The notes beneath the pieces were generated by a model. It did not search any database. It was not told the origin of the DNA and worked only from the letters and a program-made list of their open reading frames with translations. Below, piece by piece: positions 8,344-16,482 of a DNA stretch of 64,000 nt. This DNA comes from Mesorhizobium amorphae (GTDB lineage Bacteria; Pseudomonadota; Alphaproteobacteria; Rhizobiales; Rhizobiaceae), in contig NZ_JHQS01000051.1 in the NCBI RefSeq assembly GCF_014843845.1, positions 248,001 through 312,000 on the forward strand, read 5' to 3'. Position 1 is the stretch's first letter. Every line of letters begins with the position of its first letter. Made by a program: the position numbers and the translations under genes.

Positions 8344-8550
8344 TCAATCGATGCCGACCATGACGTCGGACGCCTTGATCACGGCATAGGCTTGCTTGCC
8401 CCTTTCGAGCTTGAGGTCGTCCACCGCCTCATTGGTGATCGAAGCGGTGACGACGGCGCCGCCAATGTCGATGCGGACATGCGATGTGGTGGCTCCCTTG
8501 ACGATCTCGATGATCGTTCCCTTGAGGGTGTTGCGGGCGCTGATCTTCAT
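8344..8550 (-). CDS. Molbindin (Mop/TOBE-domain molybdate-binding protein)
   Basis: A 68-residue single TOBE domain: MKISARNTLKGTIIEIVKGA followed by TTSHVRIDIGGAVVTASITN and AYAVIKASDVMVGID. This is the exact size of Mop proteins, which assemble as hexamers and store or buffer molybdate in the cytoplasm. The ATG at 8550 is preferred over one four codons earlier because GGAG lies 6 bases upstream of it. It is divergent from modABC, and the shared gap contains a ModE-like inverted repeat. Confidence 0.85.
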   Translation of the reverse strand: MKISARNTLKGTIIEIVKGATTSHVRIDIGGAVVTASITNEAVDDLKLERGKQAYAVIKASDVMVGID

Positions 8551-8640
8551 GGGAGGCTCCATCGCTCTATTCAGTAAAGGTCATCGTAGGCCGAGAAAAC
8601 CCCGGCATACAATGCCGTAGCCCGCGAAAGGCCTTTCCTT

Positions 8641-8665
8641 GTTATATTCATCTGGATATATCGAT
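8641..8665. promoter_or_regulatory. Candidate ModE-type operator between mop and modA
   Basis: GTTATAT (8641-8647) and ATATATCGAT (8656-8665) form an imperfect inverted repeat resembling the ModE box (a C/TGTTATAT half-site and its mirror). It lies 50 bases before modA and 90 before the molbindin start. The match is by eye. Confidence 0.5.
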
Positions 8666-8713
8666 TGCAGGCTTTGAGCCGAACGGATTTTCAAAACCCT
8701 GGGAGAATATTTC

Positions 8714-9502
8714 ATGCTTGATTTCAGGTTGAACGCAATCGCCATCGGCGGGCTGACGGCAATTTTGATGGCGGCAGTGCCGGCCGCCCATGCCGAAGAC
8801 AAGGTGGTGGTGTTTGCGGCAGCCAGCCTCAAGGACGGGCTCGACGCCGTCAACAAGGCCTGCGAGGCCGATGTCGGCGAAGCGGCGACCATCTCCTATG
8901 CGGCAAGCTCGGCGCTGGCCAAGCAGATCGAAGGCGGCGCGCCGGCCGATGTGTTCATCTCGGCCGACCTCGACTGGATGAAATATCTCTCCGACAAGAA
9001 GCTGACCAAGCCGGACACCGAGGTGAAGCTGCTCGGCAACCAGATCGTGCTGGTGGCGCCGAAGGATTCCAAGGTTGAGGCCAAGATCGAAAAGGGCTTC
9101 GACCTTGCCAAGCTGATCGGCGACGGCAAGCTCGCCATGGGCGATGTCAAGGCGGTGCCCGCCGGCAAATACGGCAAGGCGGCGCTGGAATCGCTGGGCG
9201 TGTGGTCCTCGGTGGAAGGCAAGGTGGCACAGGCCGAGAATGTGCGCGCGGCGCTGAAGCTGGTGTCGACCGGCGAAGCCGCGCTCGGCATCGTCTATGC
9301 CACCGACGCGCATGCCGAAAAGGGCGTCAAGGTGGTCGGCACCTTCCCGGAGGATTCGCATCCGCCGATCGTCTATCCGGTTGCCCAGACCGCGGATTCG
9401 AAGGACAAGGACACACCGGCCTTCCTGAAATGCCTTGAGTCCGCCAAGGCGGCCGAGCTTTTCAAGGCGCAGGGTTTCACCATCCTGGCGCCGAGCAACT
9501 GA
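8714..9502 (+). CDS. modA: Molybdate ABC transporter substrate-binding protein
   Basis: A 262-residue periplasmic binding protein. It has a signal peptide ending near AVPAAHAED (residues 1-28), then the ModA opening VVVFAAASLKDGLDAV, ASSALAKQIEGGAPADVFISAD and GEAALGIVYATDA. It captures molybdate (or tungstate) for ModBC. It is first gene of modABC, with modB beginning 16 bases after its stop codon. A ModE-like repeat lies upstream, so repression by molybdate-loaded regulator is likely. Confidence 0.92.
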   Translation: MLDFRLNAIAIGGLTAILMAAVPAAHAEDKVVVFAAASLKDGLDAVNKACEADVGEAATISYAASSALAKQIEGGAPADVFISADLDWMKYLSDKKLTKPDTEVKLLGNQIVLVAPKDSKVEAKIEKGFDLAKLIGDGKLAMGDVKAVPAGKYGKAALESLGVWSSVEGKVAQAENVRAALKLVSTGEAALGIVYATDAHAEKGVKVVGTFPEDSHPPIVYPVAQTADSKDKDTPAFLKCLESAKAAELFKAQGFTILAPSN

Positions 9503-9518
9503 GGCACGACACCAAGGC

Positions 9519-10223
9519 ATGAACTGGCTGCTGGACCTCACTCCCGACGAATGGAATGCGGTCCGGCTGTCGATCAAGGTGGCGACGGTGGCGATGATCG
9601 CCAGCCTGCCGCCCGGCATATTGATCGCGCTGGTGCTGGCGCGCGGCCAGTTCTGGGGCAAGACCCTGCTCAACGGATTGGTGCATCTGCCACTGATCCT
9701 GCCGCCGGTGGTGACCGGCTATCTGCTGCTGCTGACCTTCGGCAGGCGCGGTCCGGCTGGCGCGTTCCTGGCCGAACATTTCGGCATTGTCTTTTCCTTT
9801 CGCTGGACGGGCGCAGCACTGGCCTGCGGCATCATGGGATTTCCCTTGATGGTGCGGGCGATCCGGCTGTCCGTCGAGGCGGTCGATCGCAAGATGGAAG
9901 CGGCGGCCGGAACGCTCGGCGCCAATCCGCCCTGGGTGTTTGCCACTATCACGTTGCCGCTGATCCTGCCCGGGCTGATCGCAGGCGCGATCCTGTCCTT
10001 CGCCAAGGCGATGGGCGAATTCGGCGCCACGATCACATTCGTCTCCAACATCCCGAACGAGACGCAGACGCTGCCCTCAGCGATCTACACCTTTACGCAG
10101 GTGCCGGGCGGCGATGAAGGCGCGCTCAGGCTGACGCTGATCTCGATCGTCATCTCGATGGCGGCGCTTGTCGCCTCGGAGGTGCTGGCGCGGCGTGTCG
10201 GCCGACGGATGGACATCGAATGA
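9519..10223 (+). CDS. modB: Molybdate ABC transporter permease
   Basis: A 234-residue inner-membrane protein with about five helices. The permease EAA loop reads MEAAAGTLGANPPWVFATITLP, and LPPVVTGYLLLL and FAKAMGEFGATITFVSNIP are typical of ModB. The start MNWLLDLTPDEWNAV at 9519 gives the normal length; the longer open frame upstream overlaps modA and is not coding. Its stop overlaps the modC start by 4 bases (ATGA), indicating translational coupling. Confidence 0.92.
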   Translation: MNWLLDLTPDEWNAVRLSIKVATVAMIASLPPGILIALVLARGQFWGKTLLNGLVHLPLILPPVVTGYLLLLTFGRRGPAGAFLAEHFGIVFSFRWTGAALACGIMGFPLMVRAIRLSVEAVDRKMEAAAGTLGANPPWVFATITLPLILPGLIAGAILSFAKAMGEFGATITFVSNIPNETQTLPSAIYTFTQVPGGDEGALRLTLISIVISMAALVASEVLARRVGRRMDIE

Positions 10224-11332
10224 CGGTCCTGGTCGACATCAGCCACCGGTTCGGCGATTTCGCGGTCGACGCCAGCTTCGAGAGCGCCGGGCGGCTGACG
10301 GCACTGTTCGGGCCTTCGGGCTCGGGCAAGACGACGCTGATCAACCTGATCGCCGGGCTGATCCGCCCCGACAGGGGCCGGATCGCGGTAGATGGCCGTG
10401 TGCTGGTCGATACCGATGCCGGTCTCTTTGTGCCCAAGCACAGACGCCGCATCGGCATGGTGTTCCAGGATGCGCGGCTGTTCCCGCATATGAGCGTCGC
10501 CGGCAATCTGCGCTACGGCCGCTGGTTCACGCCGGCAGCGGAACGCTATGCGGATTTCGATGCGGTCGTCGAGCTGCTCGGCATCGGCCATCTGCTCGAC
10601 CGGCGGCCGGCAAAACTTTCCGGCGGCGAGAAGCAGCGCGTGGCGATCGGCCGGGCGTTGCTTGCCAGCCCGAAACTGCTGTTGATGGACGAGCCGCTGG
10701 CTTCGCTGGATGAAGCCCGCAAGGCCGAGATCCTGCCCTATATCGAGCGGCTGCGCGACGAGACGAAGATCCCGATCGTCTATGTCAGCCATTCCGTCGC
10801 CGAGGTGGCGCGGCTGGCCAGCGACGTCGTCGTGCTGGCGCAAGGCCATGTCGTTGCCTCAGGAGCGACCGGAGCAATCATGCAGCGGCTCGACCTTTTG
10901 CCCGCCGAAGAGCGCGGCGAGGGCGGCGCGGTGCTGGACACCAAGGTGCTGCGCCACGATGAGGCCTTCGGCATGAGCGTGCTTGGCTCGGCGGCGGGCG
11001 ATATCCGCGTGCCGCGTCTGGCGGCACCGGTCGGGGCGCCGGTCCGCATCCGCATTCGTGCCCGCGACGTGATGATCGCCACCGAACCGCCGGTTGGCCT
11101 CAGCGCGCTCAACATACTGCCGGGAACGATTGTGGCCGTCAGGCCGGGGATGGGGCCCACGGTGGAAATCGCCATCGACTGCAATGGCGCAATCGTGCTG
11201 GCGCGCATCACCGAGCAGTCGAAACACACGCTGCGGCTCAGGCTTGGCGGCAAGGTCTTTGCCGTGATCAAGACGGTGAGCTTTGACAGCGCGACCACCG
11301 GCGCCGGGCTGCCGGTCGAGGCCGATGGGTGA
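10220..11332 (+). CDS. modC: Molybdate ABC transporter ATP-binding protein
   Basis: A 370-residue ATPase. Walker A is GPSGSGKT (residues 31-38), the ABC signature LSGGEKQ is at 133-139, and Walker B LLLMDEP is at 153-159 with the switch His in YVSHS. The C-terminal part from about residue 295 is a TOBE (molybdate-binding) domain, TGAGLPVEADG at the very end. Length and domain order are those of ModC. It powers molybdate uptake with ModAB. The gene is the last of the operon and overlaps modB by 4 bases. Confidence 0.92.
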   Translation: MTVLVDISHRFGDFAVDASFESAGRLTALFGPSGSGKTTLINLIAGLIRPDRGRIAVDGRVLVDTDAGLFVPKHRRRIGMVFQDARLFPHMSVAGNLRYGRWFTPAAERYADFDAVVELLGIGHLLDRRPAKLSGGEKQRVAIGRALLASPKLLLMDEPLASLDEARKAEILPYIERLRDETKIPIVYVSHSVAEVARLASDVVVLAQGHVVASGATGAIMQRLDLLPAEERGEGGAVLDTKVLRHDEAFGMSVLGSAAGDIRVPRLAAPVGAPVRIRIRARDVMIATEPPVGLSALNILPGTIVAVRPGMGPTVEIAIDCNGAIVLARITEQSKHTLRLRLGGKVFAVIKTVSFDSATTGAGLPVEADG

Positions 11333-11342
11333 CCAAAGCACA

Positions 11343-11373
11343 ATACCGCTATGTTGCTTTGGAATAGCGATAT
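11343..11373. promoter_or_regulatory. Candidate operator upstream of the ModE-like gene
   Basis: ATACCGCTAT (11343-11352) and ATAGCGATAT (11364-11373) form an inverted repeat (9 of 10 positions) with an 11-base centre. It sits 45 bases before the ModE-like gene and resembles the E. coli ModE half-site with its CGCTAT core. It may serve autoregulation. Confidence 0.5.
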
Positions 11374-11417
11374 GGCCGCGGAAGCGCTAGTCTGGACGTG
11401 ACAGCGGAGAACAGGAC

Positions 11418-11759
11418 ATGCCGTCGCTGAGTTTGCGCATAAACCTCGATCCGGATGGGCGCGTCGGGCCTGGCAAGATCGAACTTCTGGAGCAGATCGC
11501 CGCCTTCGGCTCGATCTCGGCCGCGGCGCGCCGCATGGAGATGTCCTACAAGCATGCCTGGGATCTGGTCGAGGATATGAACCGGGTTTTCGGCAAGCCG
11601 CTGGTTGCGGCGCAGACCGGCGGCAGGAAGGGCGGTGGCGCCCAGCTGACCGCGGTGGGCCTGGCGGTCGTCAGCCGCTTCCGGGCGATAGAGCGCGCTG
11701 CGACATCGGCTGCGGCGACGCATATGGAGGCCCTGCAGGCGGAAATCGACGCAGGATAA
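11418..11759 (+). CDS. ModE-like winged helix-turn-helix regulator lacking molybdate domains
   Basis: A 113-residue protein equal to the N-terminal DNA-binding domain of ModE: GKIELLEQIAAFGSISAAARRMEMSYKHAW is the helix-turn-helix (about residues 18-50), then TGGRKGGGAQLTAVG forms the wing and a dimerising helix follows. The two TOBE domains that bind molybdate in full ModE are absent. It lies directly behind modABC. Molybdate sensing could be supplied by the separate molbindin, but that is only inference. Short ModE forms of this kind are known in several proteobacteria. Confidence 0.85.
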   Translation: MPSLSLRINLDPDGRVGPGKIELLEQIAAFGSISAAARRMEMSYKHAWDLVEDMNRVFGKPLVAAQTGGRKGGGAQLTAVGLAVVSRFRAIERAATSAAATHMEALQAEIDAG

Positions 11760-11812
11760 GCGGCGTACAGTCGAGAAACTGTTCAGGCCCAGTCGTTTGC
11801 TGCAGGGCAGGA

Positions 11813-11838
11813 GAGGGGTGACCCGAAGGGCACCCCTC
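11813..11838. terminator. Bidirectional hairpin between the modE-like and sugar-ABC genes
   Basis: GAGGGGTG (11813-11820) pairs with CACCCCTC (11831-11838), and inside it CCC pairs with GGG around GAA. It separates two converging genes and would form in either transcript. No long T-run follows. Confidence 0.55.
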
Positions 11839-11846
11839 GTCCGACA

Positions 11847-12806
11847 TCACTCCGAAAGGGTGAACGGAGCGGTGTACTTGTCGACATTGTCCTTGGTGAT
11901 GAGCAGGCAGTCGAACAGCTGCTTTTCGGTCGCGGCTCCGGTCTTGCCGGTCTTGATGAAGGAATCTGCCTGCTGCACGGCCTTGGCCGAGTAGACGGCC
12001 ACCGGCTGCAGCACCGTGTATTGGAGTTCGCCCGCCTTGATGGCGGCGACGGCGTCCGGCGAACCGTCGAAGCCGCCGACCTTGATGCTCGACAGCTTTC
12101 CGGCTTCCTTCAGCGCGGCGATCGCGCCGAGCGCCATCTCGTCATTGCCGCTGGTCACACCGATGATGTCGGGATGGGCCTGTAGCAGGCTCTGCATCTT
12201 GTCGTGGCCCTGGGTGCGGTCCCAATTGGCGACTTCCGAGCCGACCTTCTTGAGATCTGGATACTGGCTGATCACGGTCTCGTAGCCGTTCGAGCGCGTG
12301 GCGGCGTTGTTGTCGGAAGGGGCGCCGAGCAGTTCGACATAGTTGCCCTTTTCGCCGATGTCGGTCACCCATTGCTGGCCGCCGAGTGCCGCACCCTGTG
12401 CATTGTTCGAGACGAGCTGTGCCTTGGCCAGACCCTCCTGGTTGATCTCGGCATTGACCAGGAAGACCGGGATGTTGGCGGCAATCGCCTTCTTCACCGC
12501 GCCGATCGAGCCGCTGGCATCAGCGGGGTCGAGGATGATCGCCACGGATTTGTTGGTGATCGCGGTGTCGATCAGCTTGCTCTCGGTGTTGGTGTCGGCC
12601 TTCGAGGCGCCGACCGTCGCGGTGTAGCCCAGCTTCTCGGCTTCGGCCTTGGCGACGTTGCCTTCGGTGAGCCAGTAGGGGTTGGCGGGATCGATGACGA
12701 TGATCGAGATGAGGCCTTCGGCCGATGCCGCGGTTACCGATCCGGCGAGGATCGGGGCGGCGAGGGCGAGCGTCGAGAGCATCAGAATTCTGGCACTGCG
12801 ATACAT
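11847..12806 (-). CDS. Sugar ABC transporter substrate-binding protein, ribose-binding type
   Basis: A 319-residue periplasmic binding protein of the RbsB family (Peripla_BP_4). The signal peptide ends near SVTAASAEG. Ligand-domain signatures include IDPANPYW, DTAITNKSVAIILDPADA, VTSGNDEMALGAIAALKEAG and VGGFDGSPDAVAAIKAG. The ATG at 12806 is preferred over the frame 36 bases upstream because AGGAGG lies six bases before it. It is last gene of an operon with DUF2291, ATPase and permease genes. The ligand cannot be named; the linked kinase and GlpD-like enzyme suggest a sugar alcohol. Confidence 0.85.
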   Translation of the reverse strand: MYRSARILMLSTLALAAPILAGSVTAASAEGLISIIVIDPANPYWLTEGNVAKAEAEKLGYTATVGASKADTNTESKLIDTAITNKSVAIILDPADASGSIGAVKKAIAANIPVFLVNAEINQEGLAKAQLVSNNAQGAALGGQQWVTDIGEKGNYVELLGAPSDNNAATRSNGYETVISQYPDLKKVGSEVANWDRTQGHDKMQSLLQAHPDIIGVTSGNDEMALGAIAALKEAGKLSSIKVGGFDGSPDAVAAIKAGELQYTVLQPVAVYSAKAVQQADSFIKTGKTGAATEKQLFDCLLITKDNVDKYTAPFTLSE

Positions 12807-12838
12807 GGAGTTCCTCCTTTGGTTGGCAATCGTGCCGG

Positions 12839-13801
12839 TCAACCGGCAGTCTTCTCGAGAGCGGGATCGGCCGTTTGGGCCTTGTCCTTTTGCGGAGAAG
12901 TCGGGGGGCTGCCGGCCGAGCTCGGGAGCTTGACGCGGCGGCGATACTGGATGGCGTTGAGCAGCACCGCCAACACGATGACCGCGCCGGTGAACACTGT
13001 CTGCCAGTAGGCGGAGACGCCGATGATGACGAGGCCGTCGGACAGGAAGCCGATGACGAAGGCGCCGACCAGCGTGCCGCGGATATTGCCGCGGCCGCCG
13101 GTGAGCGCGGCGCCACCGATAACGACCGCGGCAATGGCGGTGAGCTCGTATGAGGTGCCTGCGGTCGGTCCGGCCGAGGTCAGTTCGGAAGACAGGATGA
13201 GGCCCGCCACCGAGGCGCAGATGCCGGAGAGCATGTAGACCGAGACCTGCACTCGCTTGACCGGCACGCCGGAGAGTTCGGCGGCGCGCTCATTGCCGCC
13301 GGAGGCATAGAGCCAGCGGCCGAAAGCGGTGCGGTTGAGGATGATGCTGCCGATGAGGGCGATGACCGCCATGACAAGCACGCCGACGGGGATGTCGAGC
13401 AGGCGGTTGAAGCCCAGCCACTCGAAGCCCGTGTTGCCGAGTTCCGGCTTGCCGCCGAGGTCGTTGTAGGTGAGGCCGTTGGTCATCAGCAGCGCCGCGC
13501 CGCGCACCACATAAAGCATGCCGAGCGTGGCGACGAAGGCCGGCACCTTCAGCCAGGCGATGAGCACGCCGTTGACGAGACCGACCAGCGCGCCGAGCAC
13601 GCAGACCAGCACCGCGACGACCCAGACCGGCGGGTAGAGGATGACGCCGAGCGCGGTCAACTGCACGCCCTGTATCAGGAAGCCGGCGATCACGCCGGAG
13701 AAGCCGAGCGTGGAACCGACCGAGAGGTCGATGCCGCCATTGAGGATGACCAGCAGCATGCCGACCGCCAGGATGCCGAAGATGGCGACATGCGAGGCCA
13801 T
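12839..13801 (-). CDS. Sugar ABC transporter permease, ribose type; 5' end disturbed
   Basis: An RbsC-like permease with the family hallmark VGMLLVILNGGIDLSVGSTL near the first ATG (13801) and about eight to nine helices. The homologous N-terminal helix is plainly coded upstream in the same frame (FALIAIIIVFSLLSPYYF, then SVANFLT), but between ATG 13801 and the in-frame TAG at 13930-13928 there is no ATG, GTG or TTG. A GTG at 13941-13939, overlapping the ATPase stop, opens a second frame that stops at 13869-13867. A single missing base near 13905-13912 would join the two. Either the sequence has an indel here or the gene uses an unusual start. The rest is intact. Confidence 0.8.
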   Translation of the reverse strand: MASHVAIFGILAVGMLLVILNGGIDLSVGSTLGFSGVIAGFLIQGVQLTALGVILYPPVWVVAVLVCVLGALVGLVNGVLIAWLKVPAFVATLGMLYVVRGAALLMTNGLTYNDLGGKPELGNTGFEWLGFNRLLDIPVGVLVMAVIALIGSIILNRTAFGRWLYASGGNERAAELSGVPVKRVQVSVYMLSGICASVAGLILSSELTSAGPTAGTSYELTAIAAVVIGGAALTGGRGNIRGTLVGAFVIGFLSDGLVIIGVSAYWQTVFTGAVIVLAVLLNAIQYRRRVKLPSSAGSPPTSPQKDKAQTADPALEKTAG

Positions 13802-13927
13802 GGTCAGGAAATTGGCGACCGAGAAGTAATAGGGAGACAGCAGCGAGAAGACGATGATGATGGCGATCAGCGCGAAAGGCTGAAGCCGCCGCCCGATGCC
13901 CTCGGACGGGAGCGGCTGCGATCGGGG

Positions 13928-15508
13928 CTAGCGTCGGTCACGGTGATGGCTCCTGTGTTCTTCCTGGTCGGAGAGCACGGCTTCGCCGGAAGCGGCCATG
14001 ATCTCCTCCTTCGTGGCATCGGCGCCGAATTCGGCCGAGATCCTGCCGCGACGCATGACGATGATGCGGTGCGCGATGCTCAGGCACTCGGTGACTTCCG
14101 AGGTCGAGAACACGACGGCGAGACCACGTGCCGCGCGCTCGCTGAGCAGCCGGAACACTTCCGCCTTGGCGCCGATGTCGATGCCGCGGCTGGGTTCGTC
14201 CAGCAGCATGACCTTAGGGCTGGTGGTCAGCATCTTGCCGATGACGACCTTCTGCTGGTTGCCGCCGGACAGCGATCCGATCGGCGCACCGCCGCCCGCG
14301 GTCTTGACGCGCACGTCGCGGATGGACCCATCGACCAGCGAGCGCTCCTGCGACCGCGACAAGAACATCCCCTTGACGAAGGCGCCGATGCTGGCGAGCG
14401 ACAGGTTCGCACCGACCGACATCGTCTGGACAAGGCCATCGCGCTGGCGGTCCTCGGGTACCAGCACGAGGCCCCTTGCGATGCGCTCGGCAATGCTGAG
14501 GCGGGAGATGTCATTGCCTTCAAGCAGGATGCGCCCGCCGGCCGCCGACAGGCGCCCGGCGATGCATTCGAGCAATTCCGTGCGTCCGGCGCCCATCAGA
14601 CCGTAGATGCAGACGATCTCGCCGCTGCGGACGTCGAGCGACAGCCTGTCGACGACCAAGCGCTCCGAACTCGTGACATCGGCGACGCTGACCTCGTCGA
14701 CCGACAAGGCAATTTCGCCGAAGGTATGGCCGGTGGGTGGCGTACCGAGGTCGAAATTCTCGCCCACCATGTTGCGGACGATCCATTCGAGATTGATGTG
14801 CTTGGCATTGGCGGTCGCGGTGATCGCGCCGTCCCTGAGCACCACGGCGTAGTCGGTGATTTGCAGCGCCTCTTCGAGGTGGTGCGAGATGTAGACGATC
14901 GAGACGCCACGGGCCGTCAGGTCGCGGATCACCTTGAACAGCACCTCCACCTCGGTCGCGCTCAGCGCCGAGGTCGGCTCGTCCATGATCAGGATGCGGG
15001 AGTCGACCGAGAGCGCGCGGGCGATCTCGACGATCTGTTGCTGCCCCAGGCGCAGGTCCTGCACCAGCGTCATCGGGTCGATGTCTTCCTCGAGGTCTGC
15101 CATCAGCAGTCGTGTCTGGCGGGCCTCCTCGGCGAAATCGACGCCGGTCGCGCCGGGTATTTCCCGGCCCATGAAGATGTTGTCGCGCACGCTCAGATTG
15201 GGGGCGAGGCTGAGCTCCTGATGGATGATCGAGATGCCGCGGTCGCGGGCATCGGAAGACGAGGAGAAGGTGACGGACTGGCCGTCGAGTTCGATGCTTC
15301 CCGATGTCGGCGTGGTCACGCCGGACAGGATCTTCATCAATGTCGATTTGCCGGCGCCGTTTTCGCCGAACAGCGTCGTCACCTTGCCGCGGTGGATGTC
15401 GAAATTGACCCCTTTCAGGGCGTGCGTGCCGCCATAGGTCTTTACGATGTTGCGGGCCGCAAGCACTGTGTCGCCGGCCGCAGGCTCGAATTCGGGCGCC
15501 GCATTCAT
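13928..15508 (-). CDS. Sugar ABC transporter ATP-binding protein, RbsA/MglA type
   Basis: A 526-residue protein with two ABC cassettes in tandem, as in ribose/galactose importers. The first has Walker A GENGAGKS (residues 48-55) and LRLGQQQIVEIARAL. The second has the degenerate Walker A GLMGAGRTE near residue 304 and signature LSGGNQQKV. It energises the adjacent permease and ribose-type binding protein. Its start overlaps the DUF2291 stop by 4 bases (ATGA), so the two are coupled. Confidence 0.9.
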   Translation of the reverse strand: MNAAPEFEPAAGDTVLAARNIVKTYGGTHALKGVNFDIHRGKVTTLFGENGAGKSTLMKILSGVTTPTSGSIELDGQSVTFSSSSDARDRGISIIHQELSLAPNLSVRDNIFMGREIPGATGVDFAEEARQTRLLMADLEEDIDPMTLVQDLRLGQQQIVEIARALSVDSRILIMDEPTSALSATEVEVLFKVIRDLTARGVSIVYISHHLEEALQITDYAVVLRDGAITATANAKHINLEWIVRNMVGENFDLGTPPTGHTFGEIALSVDEVSVADVTSSERLVVDRLSLDVRSGEIVCIYGLMGAGRTELLECIAGRLSAAGGRILLEGNDISRLSIAERIARGLVLVPEDRQRDGLVQTMSVGANLSLASIGAFVKGMFLSRSQERSLVDGSIRDVRVKTAGGGAPIGSLSGGNQQKVVIGKMLTTSPKVMLLDEPSRGIDIGAKAEVFRLLSERAARGLAVVFSTSEVTECLSIAHRIIVMRRGRISAEFGADATKEEIMAASGEAVLSDQEEHRSHHRDRR

Positions 15509-16164
15509 TGGACGCTCAGCTTCACGGGCGTGACCAGCCAGCCCTTGGGATTGATCAGCTTGAAGACGCCGACGACCGAGATGGTCTTGCCGGTGAGCTT
15601 GGTGTTGTCGATGACCGACAGAACCTGCTTCTTCATCTCGTTGTTCAGGGCCGAGCCCGCGTTCTGATACTCGATCTGGTTGATGAACTGGCCGAATGTG
15701 ATGGCGCCGGTGGCGTCGCGCAGGTCGGTGCCGTTGATCGCCGGGCCGGTCTGGACGCGAACGACCAGGGTGTCGGGCACGTCGGCGACCTTGACGGTGT
15801 AGATGCCGGATTTTCCCTCGCCGACAACGCCTGCGAATTTGACCGAGAATTCAGTGCCGACATTGGCAGGCACGCCATACTGCTTCTCCGCCGCCGCCTT
15901 GTCCTTGGCGATGGCCGAAGCAAGGGTGGGGGCATCCACGGCGCGCTGCTCGACGGCGGCTTGGACGTTCGGGAATTCAGCCTTGCCGAACGCCTCCGGG
16001 GAAAAGGCGGCCTTCCGGGTGTCTTCGTCCGAGCCGATCGTGACGATTTTGGTGTCGAGGATCATCGCGGCGAGCACGACCAGCACCCCGGCCGCAAGCA
16101 CAATCCAGCTCACATTCGAGGCCGGTCGCCGGTTCATCGTTGGGGTGGCAGGCTGGGAACTCAT
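15505..16164 (-). CDS. DUF2291 family protein linked to sugar ABC importer
   Basis: A 219-residue protein with one N-terminal membrane helix (VSWIVLAAGVLVVLAAMILD, about residues 18-37) and an exported domain. The DUF2291 pattern is seen in YGVPANVGTEFSVKFAGVV, TGPAINGTDLRDATGAITFG and the end VFKLINPKGWLVTPVKLSV. Members of this family almost always sit with RbsABC-like transporters, but their role is not established. Here it is first gene of the importer operon, downstream of a promoter motif shared with the kinase operon. Confidence 0.85.
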   Translation of the reverse strand: MSSQPATPTMNRRPASNVSWIVLAAGVLVVLAAMILDTKIVTIGSDEDTRKAAFSPEAFGKAEFPNVQAAVEQRAVDAPTLASAIAKDKAAAEKQYGVPANVGTEFSVKFAGVVGEGKSGIYTVKVADVPDTLVVRVQTGPAINGTDLRDATGAITFGQFINQIEYQNAGSALNNEMKKQVLSVIDNTKLTGKTISVVGVFKLINPKGWLVTPVKLSVQ

Positions 16165-16290
16165 GATGTGACGACCCGTTCTGTCGCGGCGATCAGGGAT
16201 GGCATTTCGTTGCTGTGGCGCGATGCGCCGCTGTGCGGGCAGCCCGCTTGCACATCGAAAACCTCCCGCGCTGCGCTCCCAACACGCAAT

Positions 16291-16333
16291 CGACCATACC
16301 GTGATGTGAAATTACCGTCAATAACTGTGATAC
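16291..16333 (-). promoter_or_regulatory. Shared promoter/operator motif, importer operon
   Basis: On the minus strand TTGACG (16321-16316), a 17-base spacer and TATGGT (16298-16293) form a promoter firing toward the DUF2291 gene. The whole 43-bp block matches 20681-20723 at 33 of 43 positions without gaps. TATCACA (upstream of the -35) and TTCACA (in the spacer) are conserved and could be the contact points of the cluster's DeoR regulator. The remaining gene-free stretch 16165-16482 shows no convincing gene; a 104-codon minus-strand frame there lacks support. Confidence 0.7.
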
Positions 16334-16482
16334 TTTCCCCATATTGTAACATGTGCGTGAGCAATCTTTGATTGTGATCTAGGTCAACATACTGTTTTTG
16401 TTTGATTTTTATAGACCGGCGCAATATCTCACCAAGGCTGTGATGCTGCGAGCTTTGTGGTCGTGATGAGGCCATATCGTCC

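Noticed and set aside
13790-15667. 625-codon open frame on the plus strand
   Set aside because: It is antisense to the sugar ABC ATPase and spans the gene boundary; its protein text is low-complexity Arg/Asp/His, a GC-rich shadow.
16161-16475. 104-codon minus-strand ORF before the DUF2291 gene
   Set aside because: It covers the promoter motif shared with the kinase operon and has no coherent protein pattern.
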